Below are positions 18,228 to 26,860 of a stretch of 52,115 nucleotides of DNA, one piece after another. The stretch lies in NCBI GenBank assembly GCA_027488785.1, contig JAIYAY010000006.1, positions 1-52,115 of the forward strand. Reading direction: 5' to 3'. The notes beneath the pieces are model-generated. The model was not told the origin of the DNA. It worked only from the letters and a program-made list of their open reading frames with translations, and ran no database searches. Each line of letters opens with the position of its first letter. Position 1 is the first letter of the stretch. The position numbers and the translations under genes were made by a program. The DNA is from Sphingomonadales bacterium (GTDB lineage Bacteria; Pseudomonadota; Alphaproteobacteria; Sphingomonadales; Sphingomonadaceae).

Positions 18228-20135
18228 TCAGTCTTTCTTGTCGTCTTCGACTTCGGAGAATTCGGCATCCACGACATTATCGTCTGCTGGCGCTTCTTCC
18301 GATCCGGCATCTGCTGATGCACCGGCGGCTTGCTCTTCCTTGTAGATCGCTTCGCCAAGCTTCATCGCGACTTGGGCCAAGGCGCTAGCCTTTTCCTTCA
18401 TCGCTTCTACATCCCCGCCTTCGATAGCAGTCTTGGTTTCAGCCACAGCCGCTTCGATCTCGCCCTTCAATGCGGCATCAATCTTGTCGCCATGCTCTTC
18501 CAACTGCTTCTCGGTGGAGTGGACAAGGCTTTCTGCATTGTTCTTGGCTTCTGCCGATTCACGACGCTTCTTGTCTTCTTCGGCAAAGGCTTCGGCATCG
18601 CGGACCATCTGTTCAATATCCGCATCAGACAAACCGCCCGATGCCTGAATTTTGATCTGCTGTTCCTTGCCTGTGCCCTTATCTTTGGCTGTAACGCTGA
18701 CCAGACCATTGGCGTCAATGTCGAAAGTCACTTCAACTTGCGGCACGCCCCGCGGCGCAGGTGGGATGCCGACCAAGTCAAAATTGCCAAGCAGCTTGTT
18801 ATCCGCGGCCATTTCGCGCTCACCTTGGAACACGCGAATGGTTACGGCATTCTGATTATCTTCGGCCGTCGAATAGACTTGGCTCTTTTTCGTCGGGATT
18901 GTCGTGTTACGGTCAATCATACGGGTGAATACGCCGCCCAGCGTTTCGATACCCAAGGACAATGGCGTCACGTCGAGCAACAACACATCCTTGACGTCGC
19001 CCTGCAAAACGCCCGCCTGAATGGCTGCGCCCATGGCAACAACTTCATCAGGGTTCACGCCAGTATGCGGTTCCTTGCCAAAGAAATTCTTCACGACGTC
19101 GCGTACCTTGGGCATGCGGGTCATGCCGCCGACCATCACGACTTCATCAATGCCATCGGCCTTGATACCCGCATCGGCTAAAGCCTTTTTGCAAGGCTCC
19201 AACGTGCGCTTGATCAGGTTGTCGACCAGTTTCTCAAGGTCGGCACGGGTGATGGTTTTCACAAGGTGCTTTGGACCATTTTGGTCCGCGGTGATGAATG
19301 GCAGGTTGACTTCGGTCGTCTGTGTGGACGACAATTCAATCTTCGCCTTTTCCGCTGCTTCCTTCAAACGTTGCAGCGCCAGCTTGTCCTTAGTCAGGTC
19401 AATGCCTTCAGCCTTGTTGAAATCGGCTGCCAGATGCTCGACGAGCACGCTGTCGAAATCTTCACCGCCCAAGAATGTATCGCCGTTGGTCGACTTCACT
19501 TCGAACACGCCATCGCCGACTTCGAGGATCGAAATATCGAACGTGCCGCCGCCAAGGTCATAAACCGCGATGGTTTTATTCTCATCCTTGTCCATGCCAT
19601 AAGCAAGCGCTGCAGCGGTTGGCTCGTTAATGATACGCAGCACTTCAAGGCCGGCAATCTGGCCCGCATCTTTCGTTGCCTGACGCTGGGCATCGTTGAA
19701 GTAAGCGGGAACGGTGATGACCGCTTTCGTGACGGTTTCGCCTAAATAAGCTTCCGCCGTTTCCTTCATCTTTTGCAAGGTGAAGGCCGAAATTTGTGAG
19801 GGCGAATATTCTTCGCCGCCTGCCTTAACCCAAGCATCGCCGGTCTTGCCCTTGACGATGCTGTAAGGAACAAGGTCCATGTCTTTCTTGGTCAATGGAT
19901 CGTCGAAACGGCGGCCGATAAGGCGCTTCACCGCATAAATGGTGCTTTCCGGATTGGTGACCGCCTGACGCTTGGCTGGCTGGCCGATCAAGCGCTCTCC
20001 GTCCTTAGCAAAGGCCACGATCGATGGCGTTGTCCGCGCGCCTTCAGCATTTTCGATGACCTTAGGCTTGCCGCCGTCCATTACCGCAACGCAGCTGTTT
20101 GTTGTGCCCAAGTCGATACCAATAACTTTAGCCAT
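18228..20135 (-). CDS. dnaK: Chaperone protein DnaK (Hsp70)
   Basis: A 635-residue Hsp70 of full length. Visible landmarks are the N-terminal phosphate loop [13 protein letters not shown], the ATPase motifs [17 protein letters not shown] and [11 protein letters not shown], the [12 protein letters not shown] block, the interdomain linker [17 protein letters not shown], the substrate-binding beta domain, and a helical lid ending in an acidic tail ([23 protein letters not shown]). It works with DnaJ (next gene) and GrpE (22480-23055). A heat-shock-type promoter lies about 100 nt upstream. Confidence 0.99.
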   Translation of the reverse strand: MAKVIGIDLGTTNSCVAVMDGGKPKVIENAEGARTTPSIVAFAKDGERLIGQPAKRQAVTNPESTIYAVKRLIGRRFDDPLTKKDMDLVPYSIVKGKTGDAWVKAGGEEYSPSQISAFTLQKMKETAEAYLGETVTKAVITVPAYFNDAQRQATKDAGQIAGLEVLRIINEPTAAALAYGMDKDENKTIAVYDLGGGTFDISILEVGDGVFEVKSTNGDTFLGGEDFDSVLVEHLAADFNKAEGIDLTKDKLALQRLKEAAEKAKIELSSTQTTEVNLPFITADQNGPKHLVKTITRADLEKLVDNLIKRTLEPCKKALADAGIKADGIDEVVMVGGMTRMPKVRDVVKNFFGKEPHTGVNPDEVVAMGAAIQAGVLQGDVKDVLLLDVTPLSLGIETLGGVFTRMIDRNTTIPTKKSQVYSTAEDNQNAVTIRVFQGEREMAADNKLLGNFDLVGIPPAPRGVPQVEVTFDIDANGLVSVTAKDKGTGKEQQIKIQASGGLSDADIEQMVRDAEAFAEEDKKRRESAEAKNNAESLVHSTEKQLEEHGDKIDAALKGEIEAAVAETKTAIEGGDVEAMKEKASALAQVAMKLGEAIYKEEQAAGASADAGSEEAPADDNVVDAEFSEVEDDKKD

Positions 20136-20238
20136 AAAAACTTACCCCGAAATTTTAAAAATTGAACTTTACCCTGTCCCGTTTCGCACCAGCCCTATCA
20201 GGCACTGGGGTTCCGCATAACGTGACGTTGTAGCGGCG

Positions 20239-20266
20239 ATATAGGTGCCAATTCTCTTGGCACAAG
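20239..20266 (-). promoter_or_regulatory. Predicted RpoH (heat-shock) promoter of dnaK
   Basis: On the minus strand CTTG (20263-20266) is followed by exactly 17 bases and then CCTATAT (20239-20245). This fits the alphaproteobacterial heat-shock consensus CTTG-N17/18-CYTATNT described for the Agrobacterium dnaKJ region. The dnaK start is about 100 nt downstream. The spacer (20246-20262) is itself an inverted repeat, TGCCAA-N5-TTGGCA. Confidence 0.7.
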
Positions 20267-20360
20267 ACTTCGGCGTTCCTAGATAGGGAAAAAGTTAAGT
20301 GAAAACTCTGTATAAGGTGGGCGCAACAGAGCGCACACCTCACAGCAAAAGGAGCACGTT

Positions 20361-20834
20361 ATGAACCGACGTATATTTACATTCAGCGCCGCAGCGGCGG
20401 CCCTTTTGCTGGGCGCATGTGGCCCGACACCCCAGTTAAAGGTGAAAGAAGCGGTGCTGACTTTATCGCCCGTCGACAACAACCCGTCGGCCATGCATTT
20501 CAACGTCTATGGCGGGCCAGAGGATGTGCATTTACTGCGCGTAAGTTCACCATCGGCGGTTCGCGTTGAAATGCATGATGTCACAGTAGATGCAAAAACC
20601 GGCGCCGTGAACATGGCGCCTATGGACCGCGTACTCATCCCAGCTGGGGAGAAAGTCGCCTTCAAAAAAGGCGGCAAGCATGTGATGATGTGGGGCGTCA
20701 ACCTCATCCCCCGGCGCTTGGGCGTGATTGAAACTGAATTTCTTTTTTCGAATAATGTCCGCATATTGGTAAAGGCGCGCGTGCAGGAAATCGACGGCAG
20801 CGACCCGGATGAGAAGAAAGCCATTGATAGCTGA
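20361..20834 (+). CDS. PCu(A)C-like copper chaperone, predicted lipoprotein
   Basis: A 157-residue exported protein with a lipoprotein signal (hydrophobic stretch then LLLGAC, lipidated Cys at about residue 20). The mature part resembles the periplasmic copper chaperone PCu(A)C family: SSPSAVRVEMHD, an M-x2-M pair in VNMAPMD, the IPAGEKVAFKKGGKHVMMWGVN block and a closing beta strand (VRILVKARV). The His...Met...His-x-Met pattern of the copper site can be traced. A good AAAGGAG ribosome-binding site precedes ATG 20361. Divergent from dnaK. No SCO or cytochrome oxidase genes are adjacent, so the copper role is inferred from family only. Confidence 0.72.
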   Translation: MNRRIFTFSAAAAALLLGACGPTPQLKVKEAVLTLSPVDNNPSAMHFNVYGGPEDVHLLRVSSPSAVRVEMHDVTVDAKTGAVNMAPMDRVLIPAGEKVAFKKGGKHVMMWGVNLIPRRLGVIETEFLFSNNVRILVKARVQEIDGSDPDEKKAIDS

Positions 20835-20895
20835 AGGGCGCGGGCTGGAAACAGAGCGGCGCAAGACGCAATTGTTTCATAATGCCCCCCAACTT

Positions 20896-20999
20896 CGTCA
20901 TCCTGAACTGGTTTCAGGATAACAAGCAACGTTGAGGCGTTATCCTGAAACAAGTTCAGGATGACGCTTGTTGTTTCAGGATGACGCTTGTTGTTTCAG
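20896..20999. repeat. Palindromic repeat element, copy 1, with tandem duplication
   Basis: Two 28-bp arms (20896-20923 and 20939-20966) form an inverted repeat with one mismatch around a 15-base centre. Each arm is itself a small hairpin, ATCCTGAA...TTCAGGAT in the right-hand arm. A 20-bp unit starting ATGACGCTTG is then repeated directly (20961-20980, 20981-21000). It sits between the converging ends of the PCu(A)C-like and MATE genes. The same element recurs at 35871, 38189 and 50817. Confidence 0.85.
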
Positions 21000-21011
21000 A
21001 ATTACCGCGTT

Positions 21012-22409
21012 TTAATGTTCTAACGGCAGCAGTCCAAGCCGCGCGCGCATCGACCAACGCACGAGCATCAGCACGGCGACAATGCCAAGTCCAGTCGCCA
21101 AGCCGACCCAGATGCCAACGCCGTTCCAACCTTGGTAAAATGCCAGCCACGCGCCAACACCGATGCCCACCACCCAATAGCCGAAGGCCGCGAACAGCAT
21201 AGGCACGGTGGTATCATGTAATCCACGCAGCATGCCCGCGCCGACGACTTGCGCACCATCGACAATCTGGAACAAGGCCGCAATGGCCAGGAAGCTGACG
21301 GCGAGTTGCACCACCTCTGCATTGATCGCAGCATCGCGGTCGATGAACAGCGCAATCAGCAATTCTGGTGACATCCATATCAGCATTGCCATAGCCGCCA
21401 TGAACCCCGTTCCCATGACGAAACTGGTCCAACCGGCGCGGCGGATTAGCGCAAGATCGCGCCGGCCATAGCCAATACCCACACGCACTGTTGCGGCCTG
21501 CGCAAGACCCATCGGCACCATGAAAGTAACGCTTGCAACCTGTAGCGCGATGGCGTGCGCTGCGACCGAGGCGGTATCAATTAACCCCATGAGCATGACC
21601 GCAACGCCAAACACGCTGCCTTCCAAACCCATTGTCACGCCAATCGGCAAGCCCAGTTTCCACAGCGCCCGAAAACGCGGCCAATCGCTACGCCACCAAC
21701 GCCCAAACAGATGATATCTCCGGAATTTAGGATGGTAAGTGATGACCGCAACCATGCCCAAAAACATGAATATATTGGCCAAAATACTACCAATACCAGC
21801 GCCGATTATACCCAGTGCTGGCACACCCAGCTTCCCGAAAATGAGGACATAGTTGAATGCCGCATTGGCAAAAACGCCCAATATGCCGATGACCAGCGAC
21901 CATAAGGGCTGCTCCAGCGCCGACAGAAAATTACGCGCGATAATCAGCCACAAAAATGGTAGAATTGACCACATATAGGCGCGGACATAGCTTTGCGCCT
22001 TGACCGCAAGTTCTGCTTGCTGACCAAGCGTCAGCAATATGGCCTCTGTCTGCCACAAGATCAGCCAGATCGGGATCATGATCGCCACCGCAACCCACAA
22101 TCCTTGCCGGAATGTGCGGCGGATATCGCGCACCGAATGCGCCTTTGCGCCGCGCTCGCTTGCCATCATCGGCGCGGTCGCAGTGACAAGGCCCATGCAG
22201 AAAATCGCCGCCGTCATACAAAGGTTGAAACCCAATGACGCCGCCGCCAATTCAGTTGGCCCGAGCCAACCCACCATCACAACGTCGGTCGCGCCAATCA
22301 ATGACATCGATAGATTGGTCAGGATCAACGGCCATGCAAGCGACAAGGTCGCGCGAAGTTCATCGCGCCAAGGGGGCTGATGGCCCGAGGAAACTGCCGT
22401 TGCGGTCAT
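21012..22409 (-). CDS. MATE family efflux transporter (NorM-like)
   Basis: A 465-residue inner-membrane exporter with about twelve hydrophobic segments in two six-helix halves. The first half carries the MATE signature region (SLAWPLILTNLSMSLIGATDVVMVGWLGPTELAAASLG); the second half repeats the pattern (KLGLPIGVTMGLEGSVFGVAVMLMG). Such proteins expel drugs or cationic metabolites using Na+ or H+ gradients; the substrate cannot be predicted. It lies between grpE and the PCu(A)C-like gene, 70 bp downstream of grpE on the same strand. Confidence 0.93.
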   Translation of the reverse strand: MTATAVSSGHQPPWRDELRATLSLAWPLILTNLSMSLIGATDVVMVGWLGPTELAAASLGFNLCMTAAIFCMGLVTATAPMMASERGAKAHSVRDIRRTFRQGLWVAVAIMIPIWLILWQTEAILLTLGQQAELAVKAQSYVRAYMWSILPFLWLIIARNFLSALEQPLWSLVIGILGVFANAAFNYVLIFGKLGVPALGIIGAGIGSILANIFMFLGMVAVITYHPKFRRYHLFGRWWRSDWPRFRALWKLGLPIGVTMGLEGSVFGVAVMLMGLIDTASVAAHAIALQVASVTFMVPMGLAQAATVRVGIGYGRRDLALIRRAGWTSFVMGTGFMAAMAMLIWMSPELLIALFIDRDAAINAEVVQLAVSFLAIAALFQIVDGAQVVGAGMLRGLHDTTVPMLFAAFGYWVVGIGVGAWLAFYQGWNGVGIWVGLATGLGIVAVLMLVRWSMRARLGLLPLEH

Positions 22410-22479
22410 ATAACGGGATCGATAGCCGAGCGCGTTCCGTTAGACCACCCCCGGCGTAATGGTCATGATGTGGACGAAC

Positions 22480-23055
22480 TTACTCCGCTGCCTTTGCTAC
22501 CCCAACCAAAGCCGGGCGCAACAAACGGTCTTTAATCATATACCCTGCCTGCATTTCGGCGACGATGGTACCGGGTTCGGCATCGGCGCTGGGAATTTCA
22601 ACCATCGCCTGATGCTGATTGGGATCCAATGGCATACCCATTGCAGCAATGCGCGTGATGCCGTTTTTGGCAAAAACACTGTCCAACTCGCGGCCCGTCG
22701 CTTCAAGGCCGATGACGAGCGGTTTCATTGCCTCACTCTCCCGCATTTCAGCGGGAATTGCTTCCAATGCGCGCGACAGATTGTCGGACACCGACAGCAC
22801 ATCGCGGGCAAAACCTGTCGCGGCATAAGCGCGTGCGTCTTGCGCCTCTTTCTCCATACGGCGACGCACATTCTGCGTTTCGGCCTGCGCGTATAAAACG
22901 TCTTGCTGTGCCGCAGCGAGCGCTTCTTCCAACGCCGCAATCTGCGCATCGGCAGTATCTGTCTCTTCTGGCGTATCGCTCTTCATATGCTCTGGCACGC
23001 CTTCAAGTTCTTGTTCTACAGCAGGATCGGCTGCGGCTGATTTCTTCTCTGTCAT
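22480..23055 (-). CDS. grpE: Nucleotide exchange factor GrpE
   Basis: A 191-residue GrpE that releases ADP from DnaK. The N-terminal acidic, disordered region leads into a long coiled-coil helix (about residues 40-85, ALEEALAAAQQDVLYAQAETQNVRRRM), followed by NLSRALEAIP and the C-terminal beta domain with GITRIAAMGMPLDPNQHQAM and VAEMQAGYMIKDRLLRPALVGVAK. It is downstream of hrcA on the same strand but has its own predicted heat-shock promoter 55-80 bp upstream. Confidence 0.97.
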   Translation of the reverse strand: MTEKKSAAADPAVEQELEGVPEHMKSDTPEETDTADAQIAALEEALAAAQQDVLYAQAETQNVRRRMEKEAQDARAYAATGFARDVLSVSDNLSRALEAIPAEMRESEAMKPLVIGLEATGRELDSVFAKNGITRIAAMGMPLDPNQHQAMVEIPSADAEPGTIVAEMQAGYMIKDRLLRPALVGVAKAAE

Positions 23056-23109
23056 AAACCTGATTAACCCAATTACGTTGCGACTTTGTGGTCGTTTGTT
23101 GCTGCTTGC

Positions 23110-23137
23110 ATATAGAAAGCAATTTTATTTCATCAAC
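23110..23137 (-). promoter_or_regulatory. Predicted RpoH-type promoter of grpE
   Basis: The minus strand reads GTTG (23134-23137), 17 bases, then TCTATAT (23110-23116). TTG-N18-CTATAT is identical in spacing and -10 sequence to the dnaK promoter, which supports shared heat-shock control of the two partner proteins. The predicted leader is about 50 nt. It lies between the hrcA stop and the grpE start, so grpE need not depend on hrcA transcription. Confidence 0.6.
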
Positions 23138-23148
23138 CCGCGCATCAT

Positions 23149-24198
23149 TTAGGCCGGCCTAATTAAACGGCTCAGCGCCTGCGCGGTAAAGTCCACCATG
23201 GGCACAATACGCGCATAATTAAGGCGCGTCGGGCCAATCACACCGATCACGCCAACCACCTTCCCACCTGCCTCCCGATAGGGCGCGGCGATGACCGACG
23301 ATCCTGAAAGCGAGAAAAGATTATTTTCAGAACCAATGAATATCCGCGTTGACTGCGCCTCACGCGCGCTGTCGACCAGCCGTGCAATTTCCTCTTTGCT
23401 CTCAAGCTCGTCCAGCAATTGCCGGACACGGTCGAGGTCGGCTGCGGCTGCTTCGTCGATCAGGTTCGATTGCCCACGCACGATAAGCACTGGCCGGTCA
23501 TTCGCATCGAGCGACCAGATCGCCAGCCCATCGCGCACCAGTTTTTGGCTGGCCACGTCAAGCTCCGCCTTCTCGGCGCGAATTTCGCTGTCGAGCCGTT
23601 CCAAAGCTTCGGAAAGCGTCAACCCCGACAGGCGAGCGGAGATATAATTCGCGGCCTCCGATAGCATGGATTCGCTAATCGCCGGGTCAATCGACACCAG
23701 CCGATTTTCAACGCTGTTGTCGGAACCAACCATGATCGCAAGCACTTGTGACGGCGACAGACGCGCAAAGCTAAATGCCTTTAGGACCGCGTCACGTTTT
23801 GGCACCAACACGATACCGGCACATGCAGACAGGCCCGACAGAACCGAGGTCGCCGCCGCCAGCGCCTCTTCAATCGGCCCATCGCCCCGTATCTGCGATT
23901 CAATCGCGCGTTGCTCCTCAGCCGATGGCGCCGCCGATTGCATCATGCCGTCCACGAAAAGACGTAGACCGCTTTCGGTTGGCACCCGGCCGGCACTGGT
24001 ATGTGGAGAGGCGAGATAGCCAGCCTCCTCCAGATCCTGCATGACGTTGCGGATCGAGGCAGGCGATAGGTTTAACCCAGCAAATTTGGACACTGTCCGC
24101 GATCCAACCGGCGCGCCATTATCCAGATAGCTTTCCACCACCATACGGAAAATGATGCGTGTTCGGTCATTCAATTCATGGATGGGTGTTTGGTTCAC
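23149..24198 (-). CDS. hrcA: Heat-inducible transcription repressor HrcA
   Basis: About 349 residues. The N-terminal winged helix (LNDRTRIIFRMVVESYLDNGAPVGSRTVSKF, then LSPASIRNVMQDLEEAGYL) would bind CIRCE operators; the GAF-like middle and C-terminal domain end in VIGPTRLNYARIVPMVDFTAQALSR. GTG 24198 is chosen as start (VNQTPIHELNDRTR) because the only longer option begins with TTG and adds a cysteine-rich stretch not expected in HrcA. No CIRCE site was seen in this window, so its targets (typically groESL) lie elsewhere. Divergent from rph. Confidence 0.93.
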   Translation of the reverse strand: MNQTPIHELNDRTRIIFRMVVESYLDNGAPVGSRTVSKFAGLNLSPASIRNVMQDLEEAGYLASPHTSAGRVPTESGLRLFVDGMMQSAAPSAEEQRAIESQIRGDGPIEEALAAATSVLSGLSACAGIVLVPKRDAVLKAFSFARLSPSQVLAIMVGSDNSVENRLVSIDPAISESMLSEAANYISARLSGLTLSEALERLDSEIRAEKAELDVASQKLVRDGLAIWSLDANDRPVLIVRGQSNLIDEAAAADLDRVRQLLDELESKEEIARLVDSAREAQSTRIFIGSENNLFSLSGSSVIAAPYREAGGKVVGVIGVIGPTRLNYARIVPMVDFTAQALSRLIRPA

Positions 24199-24204
24199 CG
24201 CGAC

Positions 24205-24234
24205 AGTGTAGCGCAGCGCGCACTTGCAAAGCAA
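24205..24234 (-). promoter_or_regulatory. Possible housekeeping promoter of hrcA
   Basis: On the minus strand TTGCTT (24229-24234) is followed by 18 bases and TACACT (24205-24210). Only six bases separate the -10 box from the GTG start, so transcription would begin at or next to the start codon (leaderless). A small palindrome CTTGC-TTT-GCAAG overlaps the -35 box. Weak evidence; hexamer matches are partial. Confidence 0.35.
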
Positions 24235-24280
24235 GCGGGGCAGGCTATGGCAGCCCCTTACCCATTATCAGGAGACTATC

Positions 24281-24994
24281 ATGCGTCCTTCCGGCCGTGC
24301 GCCAGACGAAATGCGGGCCATTTCGATTGAAACCCATTTTACCAAACATGCCGAGGGCAGCTGCCTTATCGGTTTTGGTGACACCCGCGTTCTGGTCACC
24401 GCCAGCGTCGAAGATCGCATTCCACCATGGTTGCGCGGCAAGGGTGAAGGCTGGGTCACGGCGGAATATTCGATGCTCCCCCGCGCCACGCATACGCGCA
24501 GCCAGCGTGAAGCAGCCAAGGGCAAGCAGTCTGGACGGACACAAGAAATTCAACGCCTTATTGGACGTTCTTTACGTTCTGTCGTAGATTTAAAGAAATT
24601 GGGTGAAAACCAAATCACCGTCGATTGCGACGTGTTGCAAGCCGATGGCGGTACACGCACCGCCGCGATTTCGGGCGCTTGGGTTGCCTTGCGGCTTGCT
24701 GTCAATAGCCTGCTCGCGTCAGGGGCGATCAAGGAAGATCCCATCAGCGGACGGGTTGCTGCTGTGAGCTGCGGCATCTTCAAAGGCACGCCCGTTTTGG
24801 ATCTTGATTATATCGAAGATTCTGACGCCGATGCCGATGCGAATTTCGTTCTAATCGAAGGTGGCCAGATTGCCGAAGTGCAAGCCACTGCCGAAGGCGC
24901 GACCTATGACGAAGAAGGCCTGCTACGTTTGCTCCGCCTTGCGCGCATGGGGACCGACCGAATTTTCGCGGCGCAGGCCGACGCGGTTAAGTAA
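24281..24994 (+). CDS. rph: Ribonuclease PH
   Basis: A 237-residue phosphorolytic 3'-5' exoribonuclease that trims tRNA 3' ends. It starts [17 protein letters not shown] and shows the family blocks [36 protein letters not shown], the phosphate-binding [16 protein letters not shown], and [26 protein letters not shown] 24281 has a good AGGAG upstream; the frame opens earlier (24224) without homology. It heads the conserved rph-rdgB-hemW run. Confidence 0.97.
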   Translation: MRPSGRAPDEMRAISIETHFTKHAEGSCLIGFGDTRVLVTASVEDRIPPWLRGKGEGWVTAEYSMLPRATHTRSQREAAKGKQSGRTQEIQRLIGRSLRSVVDLKKLGENQITVDCDVLQADGGTRTAAISGAWVALRLAVNSLLASGAIKEDPISGRVAAVSCGIFKGTPVLDLDYIEDSDADADANFVLIEGGQIAEVQATAEGATYDEEGLLRLLRLARMGTDRIFAAQADAVK

Positions 24995-25000
24995 GGATCT

Positions 25001-25026
25001 GTCGCCTCAGCACAGGCTGGGGCGAC
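25001..25026 (+). terminator. Hairpin between rph and rdgB, weak terminator or processing site
   Basis: GTCGCCTCAGC (25001-25011) pairs with GCTGGGGCGAC (25016-25026), 11 positions with one G-U wobble, around the tetraloop ACAG, beginning six bases after the rph stop. The following sequence (GGACTTTATAG) has only a short T-run, so termination would be partial. Confidence 0.4.
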
Positions 25027-25052
25027 GGACTTTATAGTTAGAGGTAAGCGTT

Positions 25053-25682
25053 ATGAATCACCGCAAACTCGAACCTGGTAGGCTGGTCATCGCCAGCCAT
25101 AATGCTGGTAAGGTCCGCGAGATCCGTGCCTTGCTTGCACCTTTTGGCATTGAACCCATCTCCGCTGGCGAACTTGGCCTGCCGGAGCCCGAAGAAACCG
25201 GCACCAGCTTTGCCGAAAATGCTTTGTTGAAGGCCCATGCCTCCGCGCAAGGGGCGGGCCTACCTGCCCTTGCCGACGACAGCGGGCTATGTGTTTCTGC
25301 CTTGGGCGGTGCGCCGGGGGTCTACACCGCCGATTGGGCGGAAAAGCAGGTATTCGAAGGCGGACCCGGGCGCGACTGGTATATGGCGATGGGCAAGGTT
25401 GAGGGCAAGCTGTCCGAACTTGGCCCCAATACTGACCGGAGCGCCTATTTCGTCTGCACCTTGGCGCTTGCATGGCCCGATGGGCATCAGGAAATTTTCG
25501 AAGGCCGCGTGCAGGGCAGCCTGACATGGCCGCCACGTGGGTTGCTTGGCTTTGGCTATGACCCTGTGTTCGTGCCGGATGGCCGCAGTGAGACCTTTGC
25601 CGAACTCAACCCACAAGAAAAACACGCGATGAGCCACAGGGCGGACGCATTCCGCAAATTGGTCGCGGCTGTATTCTCCTGA
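25053..25682 (+). CDS. rdgB: XTP/dITP diphosphatase (RdgB/HAM1 family)
   Basis: A 209-residue house-cleaning enzyme that hydrolyses non-canonical purine nucleoside triphosphates to keep inosine and xanthosine out of nucleic acids. Signatures are the N-terminal [16 protein letters not shown], the conserved [13 protein letters not shown] (seen as [16 protein letters not shown]), [24 protein letters not shown], and the C-terminal [12 protein letters not shown]...TFAEL...[14 protein letters not shown]. It sits between rph and hemW, a conserved order. Confidence 0.96.
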   Translation: MNHRKLEPGRLVIASHNAGKVREIRALLAPFGIEPISAGELGLPEPEETGTSFAENALLKAHASAQGAGLPALADDSGLCVSALGGAPGVYTADWAEKQVFEGGPGRDWYMAMGKVEGKLSELGPNTDRSAYFVCTLALAWPDGHQEIFEGRVQGSLTWPPRGLLGFGYDPVFVPDGRSETFAELNPQEKHAMSHRADAFRKLVAAVFS

Positions 25683-25695
25683 GCCAGGAGATTTG

Positions 25696-26856
25696 GTGAC
25701 GACCCCCCTCGCCCTTTACATCCATTGGCCATTTTGCGTTTCCAAATGCCCATATTGTGATTTCAATAGCCATGTTCGCGACACGGTGGACGACGCAGCG
25801 TGGTGTGCGGCGTTGCTGGCGGATATGGCGCATGAGGCAGCGCTGACGTCGGAACGTAAGCTCACCTCTATTTTCTTCGGCGGGGGCACGCCATCGTTGA
25901 TGCCGCCGTCCACCGTTGCCACACTCATTAACGCGGCGGAACGGCATTGGGGCTTTGCGGACGATATTGAGATCACGTTGGAAGCGAACCCGTCTTCGGT
26001 AGAGGCAGCACGCTTCGCGGACCTCGCGGCGGCAGGTGTCAACCGCGTATCGCTCGGGCTGCAGTCGCTGGATGATGCCGCGCTGACGTTTCTGGGACGC
26101 GCGCATTCAGTTGCGGAAAGCTTGGACGCGCTAACCATTGCACAACGTCATTTCACCCGTGTGAATATCGACCTGATTTATGCGCGGCCTGATCAGACCG
26201 CATCCCAGTGGGAAGCGGAGCTGCAACGCGCTTTGTCCTTTGGCACCGACCATATGTCCCTGTACCAGCTTACTATCGAGCCGGGCACGCGCTTTGAAAC
26301 TTTGGTGCGCACGGGCCATTTTATCCCTGCCGATGATGATGATGCCGCAACATTATATGAATTGACCCGAGATATGACATCGGCCGCAGGCATTCCGGCC
26401 TATGAAATCAGCAACCATGCCCGCCCTGGCAGCGAAAGCCGCCATAATTTAAGCTATTGGCGCTATGATGATTATATCGGCATTGGCCCCGGCGCCCATG
26501 GACGGCGGCTGAACGTGGCAACCCAGCGCCATAAAAAGCCGGAAAATTTCCTGTCAGCCGTCGAACGTAACATCCACGGTATCAGCAGCGAAGAGCATCT
26601 TGATGCAGCGACACGCGCGACTGAAAGCTTGTTGATGGGATTGCGGCTGGCGGAGGGGATTGACCTTGGCCGGCTATCACATCGGACGGGCATCGCCGCC
26701 ACCGACTTGCTGGACATGGATGCGGTCGATAAAATCGCGCAGCTCGGCCTGATCACCCGCACTGACAACCACGTCACCGTCACGCCACAGGGTATGCCGT
26801 TGCTTGATGCCATCTTGCCGCAGATAGTAAATGTTGAGGCGGATGCCGCCGCCTGA
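25696..26856 (+). CDS. hemW: Radical SAM heme chaperone HemW
   Basis: A 386-residue radical SAM protein of the HemN-like family. The cluster motif CVSKCPYCDF has cysteines at about 14, 18 and 21, followed by FFGGGTPSLM, EITLEANPSSVE, GVNRVSLGLQS and INIDLIYARPDQT-like blocks. HemW proteins carry haem to respiratory enzymes and lack the coproporphyrinogen oxidase activity of HemN. GTG 25696 is preferred to TTG 25693 because AGGAG at 25686-25690 then has proper spacing. It starts 13 bases after rdgB and precedes xerC. Confidence 0.92.
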   Translation: MTTPLALYIHWPFCVSKCPYCDFNSHVRDTVDDAAWCAALLADMAHEAALTSERKLTSIFFGGGTPSLMPPSTVATLINAAERHWGFADDIEITLEANPSSVEAARFADLAAAGVNRVSLGLQSLDDAALTFLGRAHSVAESLDALTIAQRHFTRVNIDLIYARPDQTASQWEAELQRALSFGTDHMSLYQLTIEPGTRFETLVRTGHFIPADDDDAATLYELTRDMTSAAGIPAYEISNHARPGSESRHNLSYWRYDDYIGIGPGAHGRRLNVATQRHKKPENFLSAVERNIHGISSEEHLDAATRATESLLMGLRLAEGIDLGRLSHRTGIAATDLLDMDAVDKIAQLGLITRTDNHVTVTPQGMPLLDAILPQIVNVEADAAA

Positions 26857-26860
26857 TAGC

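Noticed and set aside
18330-19181. A 283-codon open frame on the plus strand opposite dnaK
   Set aside because: Antisense to dnaK with no recognisable domain; the composition is typical of a shadow frame.
20896-21000. Possible CRISPR array
   Set aside because: The repeats are palindromic arms and one 20-bp duplication without regular unique spacers, and no cas genes are present.
24100-24300. CIRCE operator at hrcA
   Set aside because: No TTAGCACTC-N9-GAGTGCTAA or close variant occurs; the short palindrome at the promoter is unrelated.
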